A stretch of DNA of 22,225 nt from Isotricha intestinalis (GCA_023807065.1 JAJJLU010000705.1:1-22225); one strand, 5' to 3'; numbered from the stretch's first letter, positions 1 through 9,312 are shown. The notes: generated by a model not told the origin, from the letters alone. Numbers and translations are program-made.

Positions 1-640
1 AATTAAGATTTTTTCAAGTTTATTAATAAAATATTATTTATAAAATAATTAAAATTTGTGTTTAATAAAAAATATGTTCCAAACGATTTGTTTTATAAAT
101 ATCTTTCTGTTCATAAAATGATTACTAATTTTGTTTACATTAAATTAATCATTATAAAATATTTATTTTCTATAAATAATATTTTCTTTTAATATTTAAT
201 ATCAAATATATACAATTGTTATAATTAATTTTCATAAAATTATAATAAACTTAAACAAATTAAACTAAACAAAAATATTTATTTTTATAGTATCAAAAAA
301 AATTTCTTTATCAATGATTTTTGGTTTTTGTTGTTATGATTTAAAAAAATTTATGAGAGAAGTTTGTTTCTTTTAAATTATAAAACCGAAATAAGTAAGC
401 TCAATTCTTTTTCTTTGTTGAAAAATAATTTAATAAATATTATTTACATTAATAATATAATACCTTATTTACTTGGAAGAAAAAATAATGATTACATTTA
501 AATCAAAACATTTTGTTTTAATTTTAAAGAAGAGAATTAAAATTTTTAATAAAAATTAAGTTTTTATTTGATTATTTTTATGCAGTTCATTTTTTCTGAG
601 AAAAAAAAAAATTTATTAATAAAAAATAATAATAATAATA
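1..640. other. A+T-rich non-coding stretch at left edge
   Basis: I see no reading frame with protein-like composition on either strand, no tRNA-like structure and no tandem repeat beyond simple A/T runs and a short AAT run at about 621-642. It lies downstream of the decayed RING/B-box gene. No telomere repeat is present here, so the chromosome continues to the left of the window. Confidence 0.6.
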
Positions 641-1210
641 TTAATAATTAGCAATAAAAAATTCTTCTTTTTTCATTTTTCCTTTTCCTTTATTCCTCAT
701 ATTAACAATCATTTCATTTTTTATTAAATTATGTTCATTTAATGGATATAATTAATGTATATCAAATAAATCAACAACACACCGTTTTTCATTTCTATGA
801 AGCCTTTTAAGATAACAAAAATGATTTTCATGATAAGAACAATAATAATGTTTTTGTTTTTCAGGATGTTGTTTACAAGGACTAAAAGATAAATATAACA
901 GAAGAAGGATCATTTTTTACTATTTCTCCAAATATAGATAAATTTAAAGGAAGAGTTTCAACATTATCTAAATTTTTTACTAATTTTTTACAAAATGGAC
1001 ATCTTATATGAGAATTTGGTAATATTTCATTAAACATGAAGTATAAAATGTATGTCCATTATTTAATAAAATTCTTGGAATCTTATCTCTTACATTAAAT
1101 TTGTGACGACATACTTCATATGTGTCTAATTTTCTTGATGAATAATCAAATTTTATCTTTTTAGGAGATTGTTCTTTTTTCTGATTCTTTTTTTGGATTT
1201 GAAATTTAAA
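641..1210 (-). pseudogene. Decayed RING finger / B-box (TRIM-like) protein gene
   Basis: Reading the minus strand from 1210 gives a Lys/Gln-rich lead, then a RING-like segment (EVCRHKF, GHTFYTSCLMKY) that continues after a frame change near 1020 as LPNSHIRCPFCKKLVKNL. A second frame change near 885 leads into a B-box-like segment (PCKQHPEKQKHYYC, then HENHFC). A TAA at 752-754 interrupts the frame, which then runs in the same frame to a TAA at 641-643. The family usually has a zinc-binding Cys where this copy has Tyr at 1118-1120, and a Cys before and after GHTF where this copy has Asn and Tyr. No usable ATG is seen at the 5' end. Two indels, one stop and three lost zinc ligands point to a dead gene. 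No GT..AG intron repairs either frame change. Indels from assembly error could explain the frame changes but not the Cys losses. Confidence 0.75.
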
Positions 1211-1344
1211 TTAATTTATTTATTTTATTTATATAAAAAATACAAAATTTAAATAGTAAAAGAATTTAAAAAAACTTATTATATTAATTAATTTTTGCAA
1301 CACTTCCTCTCAATATTAAAATGTTCTTAAATATTTAAAAAAAT

Positions 1345-1369
1345 AAAAAAAAAAAAAAAAAAAAAAAAA
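1345..1369 (+). repeat. Poly(A) tract of 25 nt
   Basis: This is an uninterrupted run of 25 A (T on the other strand) just upstream of the plus-strand gene fragment that starts at 1372, inside the 161-bp spacer between two head-to-head pseudogenes. Long A runs precede many ATGs in this window, so it may be part of an old 5' region. Its length may also be affected by sequencing error. Confidence 0.8.
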
Positions 1370-1371
1370 CA

Positions 1372-1722
1372 ATGGATACAATTTTTATTATCGATGAATT
1401 TGAATAATTTGAAGAAAATAATAATAAAATTATTGTTCAAGAAAATTTTATTTTCGAAAATAATGTTTCTTTTGACATAAATAAATATTCTTTTGAAAAT
1501 AAAGAGGAATGTTCTCGTTATGATAATACTCCTTCTTCTGATTTTATTCTCAATTTCAAAAATGAAAATAAAAATGGGTTTGAAGAAGAATTTAAAGTAA
1601 ATTCACAATCTTCATATAGTCAAGACAACTATATTGAGAAAAAAACTTCTGAAAATTACAATACGTCTAATAAAAGTAAAATTAGCAATTATAGTACAAA
1701 TTCTAATTCCGAAAAAAGGTAA
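1372..1722 (+). pseudogene. N-terminal fragment of an unrecognised acidic, Asn/Ser-rich protein, broken by an early stop
   Basis: ATG at 1372 opens a frame that reads MDTIFIIDEFE, meets TAA at 1405-1407 (codon 12), then stays open for 104 codons to TAA at 1720-1722. The open part has clear coding character: rich in Glu, Asn, Ser and Lys, with no stops, in a region where random frames close quickly. No GT..AG intron can remove the early stop. A TAA in place of a Gln codon (CAA) by one C-to-T change would explain it. The frame end at 1718 (AG|GTAATG) resembles a splice donor, so the lost gene may once have continued in another exon, but no convincing continuation is found before 2634. Product not recognised. 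Either a pseudogene fragment or a gene whose structure I cannot resolve. Confidence 0.5.
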
Positions 1723-2633
1723 TGAAACTATAATTCGAAATAAATTAATTATTTATTTTGAAAGATTTCTATTAGCATTTAATATAAGTTTATGAAGGCT
1801 TTATTAATTAATTATTATTTTAATATATTCATTAATTTTTAATCATAGAAATTTTATTTATCTCTTGTTTTAAGATTCCTTTTTGTTTGTTTTTAAAAAG
1901 TATATTAATAATTTAGGAGAATTAAAGAAAATTAAGTAAGAAATGAAATAATTAAAAAAATATTTATTATTTCAAAAAGTCATAAACACACCATAATTAA
2001 TTTGTTTAAATTAAGTATGTAATAGTATTTCAACTTATAACAACTAATTAAGTCTTTTAATTGATTTATGGAATTAATTGTTTTTTAGATTATTTATTAT
2101 TTATTTATAATTTTTAAATTCTTGAAAAGGATACAGATTTAAAGTAAAAGTAAATCCTAAAAGTTGAATAATTGAAAAAAACTCAATTTATTTTGAATTA
2201 TTATTACATATTATTTATAAAGGAAAATACGATTTTTAAATACCAAAAAGATAAAAAAATAGAAATGAAATCTTTCGAAAAATTAAATCAATGAAGAAAC
2301 TCATTTTTTTGTATGAAAATAAAAAATAATTTTGACAAAAATATTTCTTTTTATTAAAAAACAGAATAATAATTTAGGCTTATACTTTTTAAAATAAAAT
2401 GTAATTAATAAATTCTATTCCATCAACAAATTCATTTTATCTTTCTCATATTTGAAAATTTCTATTACACTTTATATTAATAATTTCGACTTTTTAAATA
2501 TTTATTCAATATATATATGTTCAAAAAATAATAATAGAATAGAATTTCCTTGGTTTTTTTTGTTTTTATTTTCATATTTACAAATTATATTTTAATTGGT
2601 TTTTATATTATTATAATTTATTTTTTCAAAAAA
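1723..2633. other. 911-bp gap with no intact gene
   Basis: Both strands are closed by frequent stops. A short stretch at about 1915-2019 on the plus strand has mild coding flavour (RRIKEN, stop, VRNEIIKKIFIISKSHKH) and could be a decayed 3' part of the 1372 fragment, but this is weak. The last part, near 2634, is the 5' flank of the sorting-receptor gene. Nothing else is visible. Confidence 0.5.
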
Positions 2634-4067
2634 ATGTACCATTTATTTATCAAAAATCAAATCATATTCTTATTAATTTTCATTATTCTTCCAATTATAA
2701 AACCCAATACAATAACAATAAAATCACCTCCTTTATTAATAAGTTTATTTAACAATGAAAAAAATCTTGATCTAGAATATGCAACATTTGGTATAATTCC
2801 TTATAGATTTTCAGCAAGAGGGGAAATTCTCATATCAAATGAAGATAACAATTTATCATGTAAAAAACATACAAAACCTATAGATTATAATTCAAAAATA
2901 ATAAAAACCAATTTTAAAATATTATTAGTAAAAAGAGGAGAATGTACTTTTGTAACAAAAGCAAGAAATGCACAAGAAGCAGGAGCAAATATGTTAATAA
3001 TAATAGATGATGTGAGTTCAAATATTCATAATTATATTATTGCAGATGATGGGACTGGATATGATATTCATATTCCAACTGCAATGATATCAAAAGAAGA
3101 CGGTGAAAAAATATTTAATTATATAATAGAAAATAAGAATATTAATGTTTATGTTGATGTTGATTTTTCAATTAAAAACTCTAGATTTATTGAATTAGAA
3201 ACTTTTTTTTCATCTTCTGAAAAAAAAGCTTATGAATTATTAATACATTTATCTGAGTATTTTTCAGAATTTGATCAACAAATTAATTACAAACCTAGAT
3301 ATGTTACTCATAGAAGTCCTTCTTATTCTGAGAATAATAGAAACAAAATTTCAAATTGTGTTTCTGGAGGATTATATTGTTATTTTCCTAAACAAACTAC
3401 TGTTGTTCAAGATGGAGAATTAATAATTTTAGAAGATTTAAGACAAAAATGTATTTTCAATGAAGCAATAAAATTAAATAATATTCAGATATTTTTTAAT
3501 TATATTGAAAATTTTTATATGTCTTGTGTAAATATTAATAAACCTGATTTTTCTGAAAACTGTTCTAATACAGAAATTAAAAATGCAGGATTAAATATTG
3601 ATCAAATCAATAATTGTATAGCTAACTCTTTTGGAGTTTCTACATTTTCTAATACTATGTTACAAAATGATAATAATATTTTAAGTGAAGATTATGAATC
3701 TCAAAGTAAATATTATCTTAATTCTTTTCCTGCTGTTGTTATTAATAAAAAGCCTATTGAAGGAATTATAAAAGAAAGTAAAATTATTGAACAAATTTGT
3801 TATTATGTTGATGAAAGACCTGATTTTTGTGAGTATTATTTAAAAAATGAAAGTAAATCCAATAGAAATGATTTTAGTTTTTGGTTTATTATTTCTATAT
3901 TAGTTTTATTGCTTATTCTTGTGATTTTTTGCATTATTTTTTGGTGTAAAAAATATATTCATTTAAAAGTTTATCAAAGGATTCATAGTGACGATATTGA
4001 TATTAATGGAAGGATTAATAATGTTATAAATAATTATTTTGCAATAAAGGAAAGTTCTAAGAAATAA
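2634..4067 (+). CDS. Vacuolar sorting receptor-like protein (PA domain, type I membrane protein)
   Basis: A 477-residue type I membrane protein resembling plant VSR/BP80 receptors, which bind soluble hydrolases in the secretory pathway and deliver them to lytic compartments. Seen in order: signal peptide about 1-24 (hydrophobic core IIFLLIFIILP); protease-associated domain about 50-165 with the hallmark RGECTFVTKARNAQEAGA at 101-118; a VSR-type central region about 190-395 with CVSGGLYC (242-249), LEDLRQKC (266-273), a later Cys pair and a thioredoxin-like FPAVVIN (365-371); one transmembrane helix about 415-437; and a 40-residue cytosolic tail. The tail carries YQRI at 447-450, a YxxPhi sorting motif comparable in position to the tyrosine motif of plant VSRs. 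The EGF repeats of plant VSRs are not seen. The frame is open upstream to 2550, but there is no earlier ATG and the signal peptide fixes the start at 2634. Stop TAA. Confidence 0.85.
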   Translation: MYHLFIKNQIIFLLIFIILPIIKPNTITIKSPPLLISLFNNEKNLDLEYATFGIIPYRFSARGEILISNEDNNLSCKKHTKPIDYNSKIIKTNFKILLVKRGECTFVTKARNAQEAGANMLIIIDDVSSNIHNYIIADDGTGYDIHIPTAMISKEDGEKIFNYIIENKNINVYVDVDFSIKNSRFIELETFFSSSEKKAYELLIHLSEYFSEFDQQINYKPRYVTHRSPSYSENNRNKISNCVSGGLYCYFPKQTTVVQDGELIILEDLRQKCIFNEAIKLNNIQIFFNYIENFYMSCVNINKPDFSENCSNTEIKNAGLNIDQINNCIANSFGVSTFSNTMLQNDNNILSEDYESQSKYYLNSFPAVVINKKPIEGIIKESKIIEQICYYVDERPDFCEYYLKNESKSNRNDFSFWFIISILVLLLILVIFCIIFWCKKYIHLKVYQRIHSDDIDINGRINNVINNYFAIKESSKK

Positions 4068-4367
4068 ATAATTGGATAATTAATATGAAATTATTTAATA
4101 AAAGTCTTTTATATTTATTAAGTTCAATTTTTATTATAATTATTATATAAATGTATTATTATTAATAATGTCATAACTTTTATTCAATTTGAAAAAAATA
4201 ATTTAAGAATGATGTAAATTTACCAAATATAATATTATAAATAAATTTTTAAATAATAATTTTATATCTTAATATATTAATAATATATAACTTTTTTCCA
4301 AAATATTGTTTTCAATAAAAAAAAGTAAATATTTATAACTTTCAATTTAAAATTTTGAAAACAAATT
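4068..4367. other. Convergent 3' intergenic spacer
   Basis: 300 bp between the stop codons of two convergent genes. It is A+T-rich with several AATAAA/ATTAAA-like strings on both strands, any of which could serve as poly(A) signals. In this composition they cannot be told apart from chance. No coding frame is visible. Confidence 0.5.
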
Positions 4368-5900
4368 TTAATCAGAAAAATTATATTTTTTTTCAAACTG
4401 ACTGACACTCAATCCTTTAGTCATCATTAATTTTCCTTTTCCTTTTTTCAAATTAGTATCATTATGTTTACTTTTCTTTTTATAAACGTTACAAGCTTTT
4501 AGAACTCTATTAGCAATAACATCAAATTGAGAATCTTTATATAAAATTTGCCCATCAATTAAAACATTATTTTCATCGACTAATTTTCTTTTATGATAAT
4601 AATAATCTTTATTTTTTTCATGTTCATTATGATTTTCTGGAATAGGAGCATCTCCTTTTATAATTGAATCTTTAAAAGCAATTTTGGAAAGAGCTTTCAA
4701 AGAATCTGGATCAACAAAATCGTTTCTTTTTAAATCAAATGGATTTTTATTCAAATTATAATTTTCAAAATTATTATAATTATAATCATCTTTTTCGTCG
4801 AAACTAAAAATTTTTCTTTCGTTTATTTTTTTTAATTTATTGTTTATTGAAAAAGAATTATTTGATGTTCTGATTTGTTTATAATCTATTTTTTTTTCAG
4901 CTACCTCTTCAGCTGCTTTAAAATGAGTTTTTTTATGTAATTCACTTAACATTTTTTCAGCTTCTAAATTTAAATCTAATTTTTTTTGCCAAGGTTTAGC
5001 AATTTGTTTTGTTGGAATATAAAATAAATTTCCATCACCATATATTTCATTTGATTCCACTTTTTCTTCTACATTATTTATAAAAGGATTTGGTTTAATT
5101 TTATAACCTCTTTTTTCCTCATCTAAACTTTTATATTCATTAATTTCCTCTTCAACAGTTTTAAAGGGAACATTATCATTAATTTTTTTTAAAATTGAAC
5201 TTGGATTTTGTGAATTATATAAATTTATATGTTTTAATTGTCTTCTTAATATATTTTTTTCTTTTTTTCTTATTGATTTTTCATTTATTGCATCGAAAAC
5301 TCTTTCTAAATCAGTTCTCGCAGAAAATCTCATTTGAGGTTGAATAATCACTTTCTTTTTAATTAAATCTTTTAATTGATCTGGTTTAAATAAAGAAGAT
5401 CTTCTATGATAATTTCCAGCATTTATAGTATTTGAATTTGGATTTGGAATATCAAAATTATAAGAATCTTCTTTCTTAATTTCAGTAGTGTTTGTTTTAA
5501 TATTATCCATTGAATCAGGGTAATTAAATAAATATTTATTTCTTTTTAATGTTTCCTTTATTCTATCTAATTCATTTCTATATCCTTTAAAAACAAATGG
5601 TTTTTTAGATGAAAAATTTTTTTCTCTAAAAGGATAATCTTTGTCTGCATCATCATGAACTGAAATTTTATGCTCTGGCTGTGTCATCTAATAAAAATTT
5701 TATATTTTTTTATTTTTACATCTGAGATGAAATTCTTTACTCTTTTTTCATAGTTTTGATATAAGATTGGAATATTTTCTATAACTTTTATATTTATATT
5801 TACTTTCAAATTTTAATTTATATTGCTCTCTCTTTTTTTGTATTTGTTTTTTAAGTAGTTTTTCTTTTAATCGTTTTTCTTCTGTATAGAGGTTATACAT
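4368..5900 (-). CDS. Unrecognised 491-residue basic coiled protein, three exons
   Basis: Exons are 5900-5804, 5778-5720 and 5687-4368 on the minus strand. The joined frame encodes 491 residues starting MYNLYTEEKRLKEKLL. The long third exon is open only from an ATG at 5687, but that ATG sits directly after an AG acceptor. The two upstream exons join to it in phase and add 52 codons that continue the same Lys/Glu-rich helical composition, so 5687 is probably not the true start. No membrane segment or signal peptide is seen. Recognisable islands include FKGYRNELDRIKETLKRNKY, MRFSARTDLERVFDAINEKS and a C-terminal GKLMMTKGLSVSQFEKKYNF, which look like short conserved motifs of a structural protein (perhaps cytoskeletal or ciliary). 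I do not recognise the family. It is transcribed divergently from the FHA gene, with 86 bp between the two ATGs. Stop TAA. Gene 0.85, exon structure about 0.8. Confidence 0.82.
5688..5719 (-). other. Spliceosomal intron, 32 nt
   Basis: On the minus strand it begins GTAAAAATA and ends TTATTAG. It sits between codons (phase 0), after the GAT codon at 5722-5720 and before ATG at 5687. The length is not a multiple of three, and reading through gives TGA soon after the acceptor. Removing it joins exon 2 to the long third exon in frame. Confidence 0.8.
5779..5803 (-). other. Spliceosomal intron, 25 nt
   Basis: On the minus strand it begins GTAAATATA and ends GTTATAG. It splits a Lys codon (phase 1) between exon 1 (97 nt) and exon 2 (59 nt). 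Unspliced, the frame runs to TGA in exon 2. Spliced, it continues to the long exon. An alternative 3' site 6 nt earlier (ending AAAAG) keeps the frame too but lacks the TAG seen in the other introns. Confidence 0.75.
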
Positions 5901-5986
5901 TTTTGAATTAAATAATTAAATTAATTCAATTTTATCTGAAAATAATTAAAATAATTATTTAAAAAGTTAATTAAATAAAAAAATAA
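5901..5986. promoter_or_regulatory. Divergent promoter region, 86 bp
   Basis: The spacer lies between the start codons of the 491-residue protein gene (minus) and the FHA gene (plus). It must hold the 5' untranslated parts and core promoters of both. It is almost pure A/T, with TTAAATAATTAAATTAATT-like runs. No specific element can be picked out by eye. Confidence 0.45.
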
Positions 5987-8203
5987 ATGATTGAATCATT
6001 GTCAGCATTAAATCAACATAAAATTTTAGGTCATCTTAAAACAGATATTATTATATATAATTTAACAAACACATCAAATTCAATAGGAAGATCTCCTGAA
6101 TCAAATATTGTTCTTAATCATCCAAGTATATCAAAAGAACATGCAAAAATAAATTTTAGCGATAATGATGCTTATTTAGTTGATTTAAATAGTGAAAATG
6201 GAACTTTTTTAAATAGACAAAAAATAAATCCTCTTCAAAATAAAATTATTCAAAATAATGATATAATTAATTTTGGTAAAGATACAACTGATTATATTTT
6301 TCAGATGAATTTTGATAATAATGAACCTAATTATAAAATTGTTAGATATCCTAAAAATGATATTTCTGAAAGAGATAATAAAATTAGTTTAGTTAATGAT
6401 AATAATTATCAACATTCAAAAATTAATCATTTAAATAATCCTAGTGAACAAGCTTATAAATTAAATTCTTTTAATCCTTTTATTAATAATATGTCAAATG
6501 AATTTAATAGAGATAACGATGATATAAAAGAAGATATTCAAATAAATAATAATCCAATTATTGAAGAAGAAGAAGAAATCACTATGAAAGACTCAAAGCA
6601 ATTTGTCTCGAATAATAATAATCTTAATTTAAACTATAATAAAATGAATGATAATAATGTTAATAAAGAATTTAATAATCCTTTAAATATCGACAACAAT
6701 AATGATAATAATAATGACAATGATAATAATAATTTAATGAAAAATAATAATAATTTAAATAATAATAATATAAATGATACCATTAAAAATCCTTTTAATT
6801 TTGCTAATACTTTAATAAATAATTTAAATAAAAAAAATAATAATATGAATACTAACAACAATATCAATTATGAAGTTTTCAATAAAAAAAATAATTTCCC
6901 AAACTCAAATAATCTTAATAATAATTTAAATAATCAAATAATTAATGTAGATAATAATACCATAAGAGAAGAAAAAAATAATATAATGAATATTCCACCT
7001 ATAATAAACAATAATATTTCTCCAAATAATTCTCTTCCTAAAAATAACCATTCATCTTTGTATAAGGAAATATATGAAAAAAATAGTAGTTTAGAAAAAA
7101 AATTAAAAGAAAAAAGAAATGAATTACAGAACTTATCATCTCTTTATGAACAATTAAATGACAAATATAATAAATTAAATGCAAGACATAATGCTTTAAT
7201 GATTTATGCTTCAGATATTCAGAAAAAAAATGATATTTTAGAATTAAATTATAAAGAAGCAAAAACTCAAATTTTAAATTATGATAGTCAAGATATTACA
7301 AAAATAATAAAAGAAAAAGAAAAAATGATATCACATTTACAAGAAGAAAATAATATTTACAAAAATGAATTATCAAAAATAAAAAATTCATTAATAAATC
7401 CAAATAATCCAACAATAAACGATAATTTAACTGTATTAATGAATGATTATTTAAGACAAATCACCAAATATAAACAAATTATTGCAAAATATATTGCTTA
7501 TGAAACTGAATGTTCAAAAAAATGGAATGAATTAATTTTATCAAATGAAACTTTAAATAATAAATGTAATGAATTAAAGAGAAACTGGGATGAAGATATT
7601 AAAAAATTTAATAACATTATAAAAAGTTTAGATATTAGACTTCAATCTTCTTTATCAAATATTTCAAAAGGTTTTGGTCCTTTTAATATTCAAAAAGAAG
7701 AAGCGGCTAAATATTTAGTTGAACAAATGTCAATTTATATTCAAGAAAAATCAAATTTAATGAAAGAAAATAATATTCTTAATAAAAATATAACTGAATT
7801 AAAACTGGAAAATGAGCAATTAAAAAGTGAAATTGTAAAAAAAGAACTTAATGATAATAATCATGATGTTAAAGTTCTAAGAGAAAAAATTGATGAATTA
7901 CAAGATATTATTAAACAAAAAGATCAAATTTATGATCCAGAAAAAATGATTGATTATGAAAATTTAATCTTGAGATTGAATTTACAAATTAAACAAAAAG
8001 ACGAATTAATTGAAGAATATAAATCTAAAATAGATAATTATATGAAAAATACTAATGTTCTTAATTTTGACGATAAAGAAATTGTGGGTGCAGTTTCAAA
8101 TGTTTTAAAAGAAAAAGACCAAGTAATTCAAAATTTAAAAAATAAAATTATAGATTATAGTTCAGGTAATTTCACAGTAAATTTAGGTAATAATAAAGTA
8201 TAA
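5987..8203 (+). CDS. FHA domain protein with Asn-rich linker and long coiled coil
   Basis: 738 residues. An N-terminal forkhead-associated domain at about 20-107 shows the phosphothreonine-binding set: GRS 34-36, SISKEH 47-52 and NGTFLN 71-76. FHA domains bind phosphothreonine peptides, so this protein probably docks to a phosphorylated partner. Residues about 200-350 are dominated by Asn with some Asp, encoded by AAT-rich DNA at 6600-7020, which is a simple-sequence linker. From about 365 to 725 the composition is Glu/Lys/Leu-rich with heptad-like spacing, interrupted near 470-500. This layout is broadly like SLMAP/CEP170-type FHA coiled-coil scaffolds, but no C-terminal membrane anchor is present and orthology is not claimed. 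ATG at 5987 follows an A-rich leader. The stop is a tandem TAA TAA. The tetraspanin-like gene follows on the same strand after 118 bp. Confidence 0.85.
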   Translation: MIESLSALNQHKILGHLKTDIIIYNLTNTSNSIGRSPESNIVLNHPSISKEHAKINFSDNDAYLVDLNSENGTFLNRQKINPLQNKIIQNNDIINFGKDTTDYIFQMNFDNNEPNYKIVRYPKNDISERDNKISLVNDNNYQHSKINHLNNPSEQAYKLNSFNPFINNMSNEFNRDNDDIKEDIQINNNPIIEEEEEITMKDSKQFVSNNNNLNLNYNKMNDNNVNKEFNNPLNIDNNNDNNNDNDNNNLMKNNNNLNNNNINDTIKNPFNFANTLINNLNKKNNNMNTNNNINYEVFNKKNNFPNSNNLNNNLNNQIINVDNNTIREEKNNIMNIPPIINNNISPNNSLPKNNHSSLYKEIYEKNSSLEKKLKEKRNELQNLSSLYEQLNDKYNKLNARHNALMIYASDIQKKNDILELNYKEAKTQILNYDSQDITKIIKEKEKMISHLQEENNIYKNELSKIKNSLINPNNPTINDNLTVLMNDYLRQITKYKQIIAKYIAYETECSKKWNELILSNETLNNKCNELKRNWDEDIKKFNNIIKSLDIRLQSSLSNISKGFGPFNIQKEEAAKYLVEQMSIYIQEKSNLMKENNILNKNITELKLENEQLKSEIVKKELNDNNHDVKVLREKIDELQDIIKQKDQIYDPEKMIDYENLILRLNLQIKQKDELIEEYKSKIDNYMKNTNVLNFDDKEIVGAVSNVLKEKDQVIQNLKNKIIDYSSGNFTVNLGNNKV
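6600..7020 (+). repeat. AAT-rich simple sequence encoding poly-Asn linker
   Basis: Irregular AAT/AAC/GAT triplet runs inside the FHA gene encode a long Asn/Asp-rich segment. Imperfect units such as AATAATAATAAT recur many times. Such triplet runs expand and contract by slippage, so the linker length is expected to vary between strains. Confidence 0.75.
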
Positions 8204-8321
8204 TAAAATCAATATAATCTAAAAAACTTTTACATTTCTTTTTTTCAATCAAAAAAATTATAAAAATCAAATTAAAAAATTTTAAAATTAAATATATTAA
8301 ATAAAAACATAGAAATTGAAA

Positions 8322-9312
8322 ATGGAGTTAGAAACAGAAGAAACTCCAAATTCTCCTAAATCTCCAGGTTTAATTTCAATATTAATTTCTTTTATTTTTT
8401 CAGCAGCTTCAATAGTAATGTCTTCAATAGATTTTCAAGTTTTAAATGTCCGTTGGAATAATAGTCCTTGGCGTCATTTGGGAATATGTCAATTAACTTC
8501 ATCAATTTACTCTGGTTTTACATGTATAATAGGAATGCTTGTTTTTTCTTCTCTTTATCACCAAAAACCATTGATTGGATTTGTAAGAATTTTAAATATT
8601 AATTATATAGTTTATGCTAGTGTTAATTTTATCTATTTTATATTCTTTAGCTATTGGAATTTTCTGTTCATTAGGAGGAACAATTTATCATAAAAAAGAA
8701 CATGTCATCGGTTGTGAAACTGAATTAACTGGAATTTTAAAATTATGGGAAAATATTGATGAATATTTTATTTATGCTAATAGTTTAATGTGTACTGATT
8801 TATGTGTTTGTGAACTTTATAAAGATGTTGAAGAAGATTTTATTAATAATTATTTTGCTGGAGAATATTATAAAAACAATTGGAAATTTATTATTTCAAG
8901 TGAGAAAAATAAATTTAATATTAAAAATTGTTCAAAGGAAATGCTAGATTCTATTAAAAAATTGTATAATTCTAATCCTAATAATACTAAAATTCATATA
9001 ACAAATTTAAATAATTTTTATAATTATTGGGAAGGAATTGAAAAAAGATTTAAATGTACTGGATGGTGTAGAACTAGATATACAAATAGATATACTTTAA
9101 GAAATGAAACTATGATTAAATATATTTTTAGTGATTTTAATAGAGGAGTTCCACTTTATCCAGGATGTTTAAATAAATTAATTAATTGGATCCCTTCTTT
9201 GATTGGTGCTATAGGTGCTTGTTTGATTACTTCTGCAATTATTCAAATTGTGGGTTTAATTTTTGCCTTAAAATTAATGAGTTATACTGATGAAGATAGT
9301 ATCGATAAATAA
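8322..9312 (+). CDS. Tetraspanin-like four-pass membrane protein, two exons
   Basis: Exons 8322-8582 and 8611-9312 join to a 320-residue protein. Unspliced, two overlapping frames each look truncated. Joining them gives a coherent four-helix protein: TM1 about 17-38, TM2 about 55-79, TM3 about 86-108, then a large loop about 109-280 and TM4 about 281-308, with short cytosolic ends. The loop holds eight Cys (122, 148, 152, 154, 194, 236, 240, 273), including a CTGWC motif and a PGC just before TM4. This is the topology of tetraspanins, which organise membrane proteins into microdomains through a disulphide-bonded large extracellular loop. The canonical CCG motif is missing, so the call is 'tetraspanin-like' rather than certain. 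The start ATG at 8322 has an A-rich leader; the frame opens slightly upstream without another ATG. Stop TAA. Confidence 0.75.
8583..8610 (+). other. Spliceosomal intron, 28 nt
   Basis: It begins GTAAGAATT and ends TTATATAG. It is phase 0, between the Phe codons at 8580-8582 and 8611-8613, just before transmembrane helix 3. If retained, the frame shifts and reaches TAA at 8693. Removal restores a full tetraspanin-like topology, which is strong support. Confidence 0.88.

Noticed and set aside
880..1030. Introns as an explanation for the two frame changes in the RING/B-box gene
   Set aside because: I tried the GT..AG pairs around both points (for example donors near 920 and 1054). None restores the needed frame without removing conserved RING residues.
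1915..2020. Possible decayed 3' exon of the 1372 fragment (VRNEIIKKIFIISKSHKH)
   Set aside because: It is short, interrupted by a stop and weakly coding-like; not enough to call without an intact relative.
2550..2633. Upstream extension of the sorting-receptor frame
   Set aside because: It has no ATG, and the signal peptide begins at the ATG at 2634.
6634..6867. Minus-strand frame rich in Leu/Phe
   Set aside because: It is the antisense of the poly-Asn linker of the FHA gene; its Leu-rich composition is just the complement of AAT runs.
7038..7262. Minus-strand frame of 74 codons
   Set aside because: It is antisense to the FHA coiled-coil segment, with no coding features of its own.
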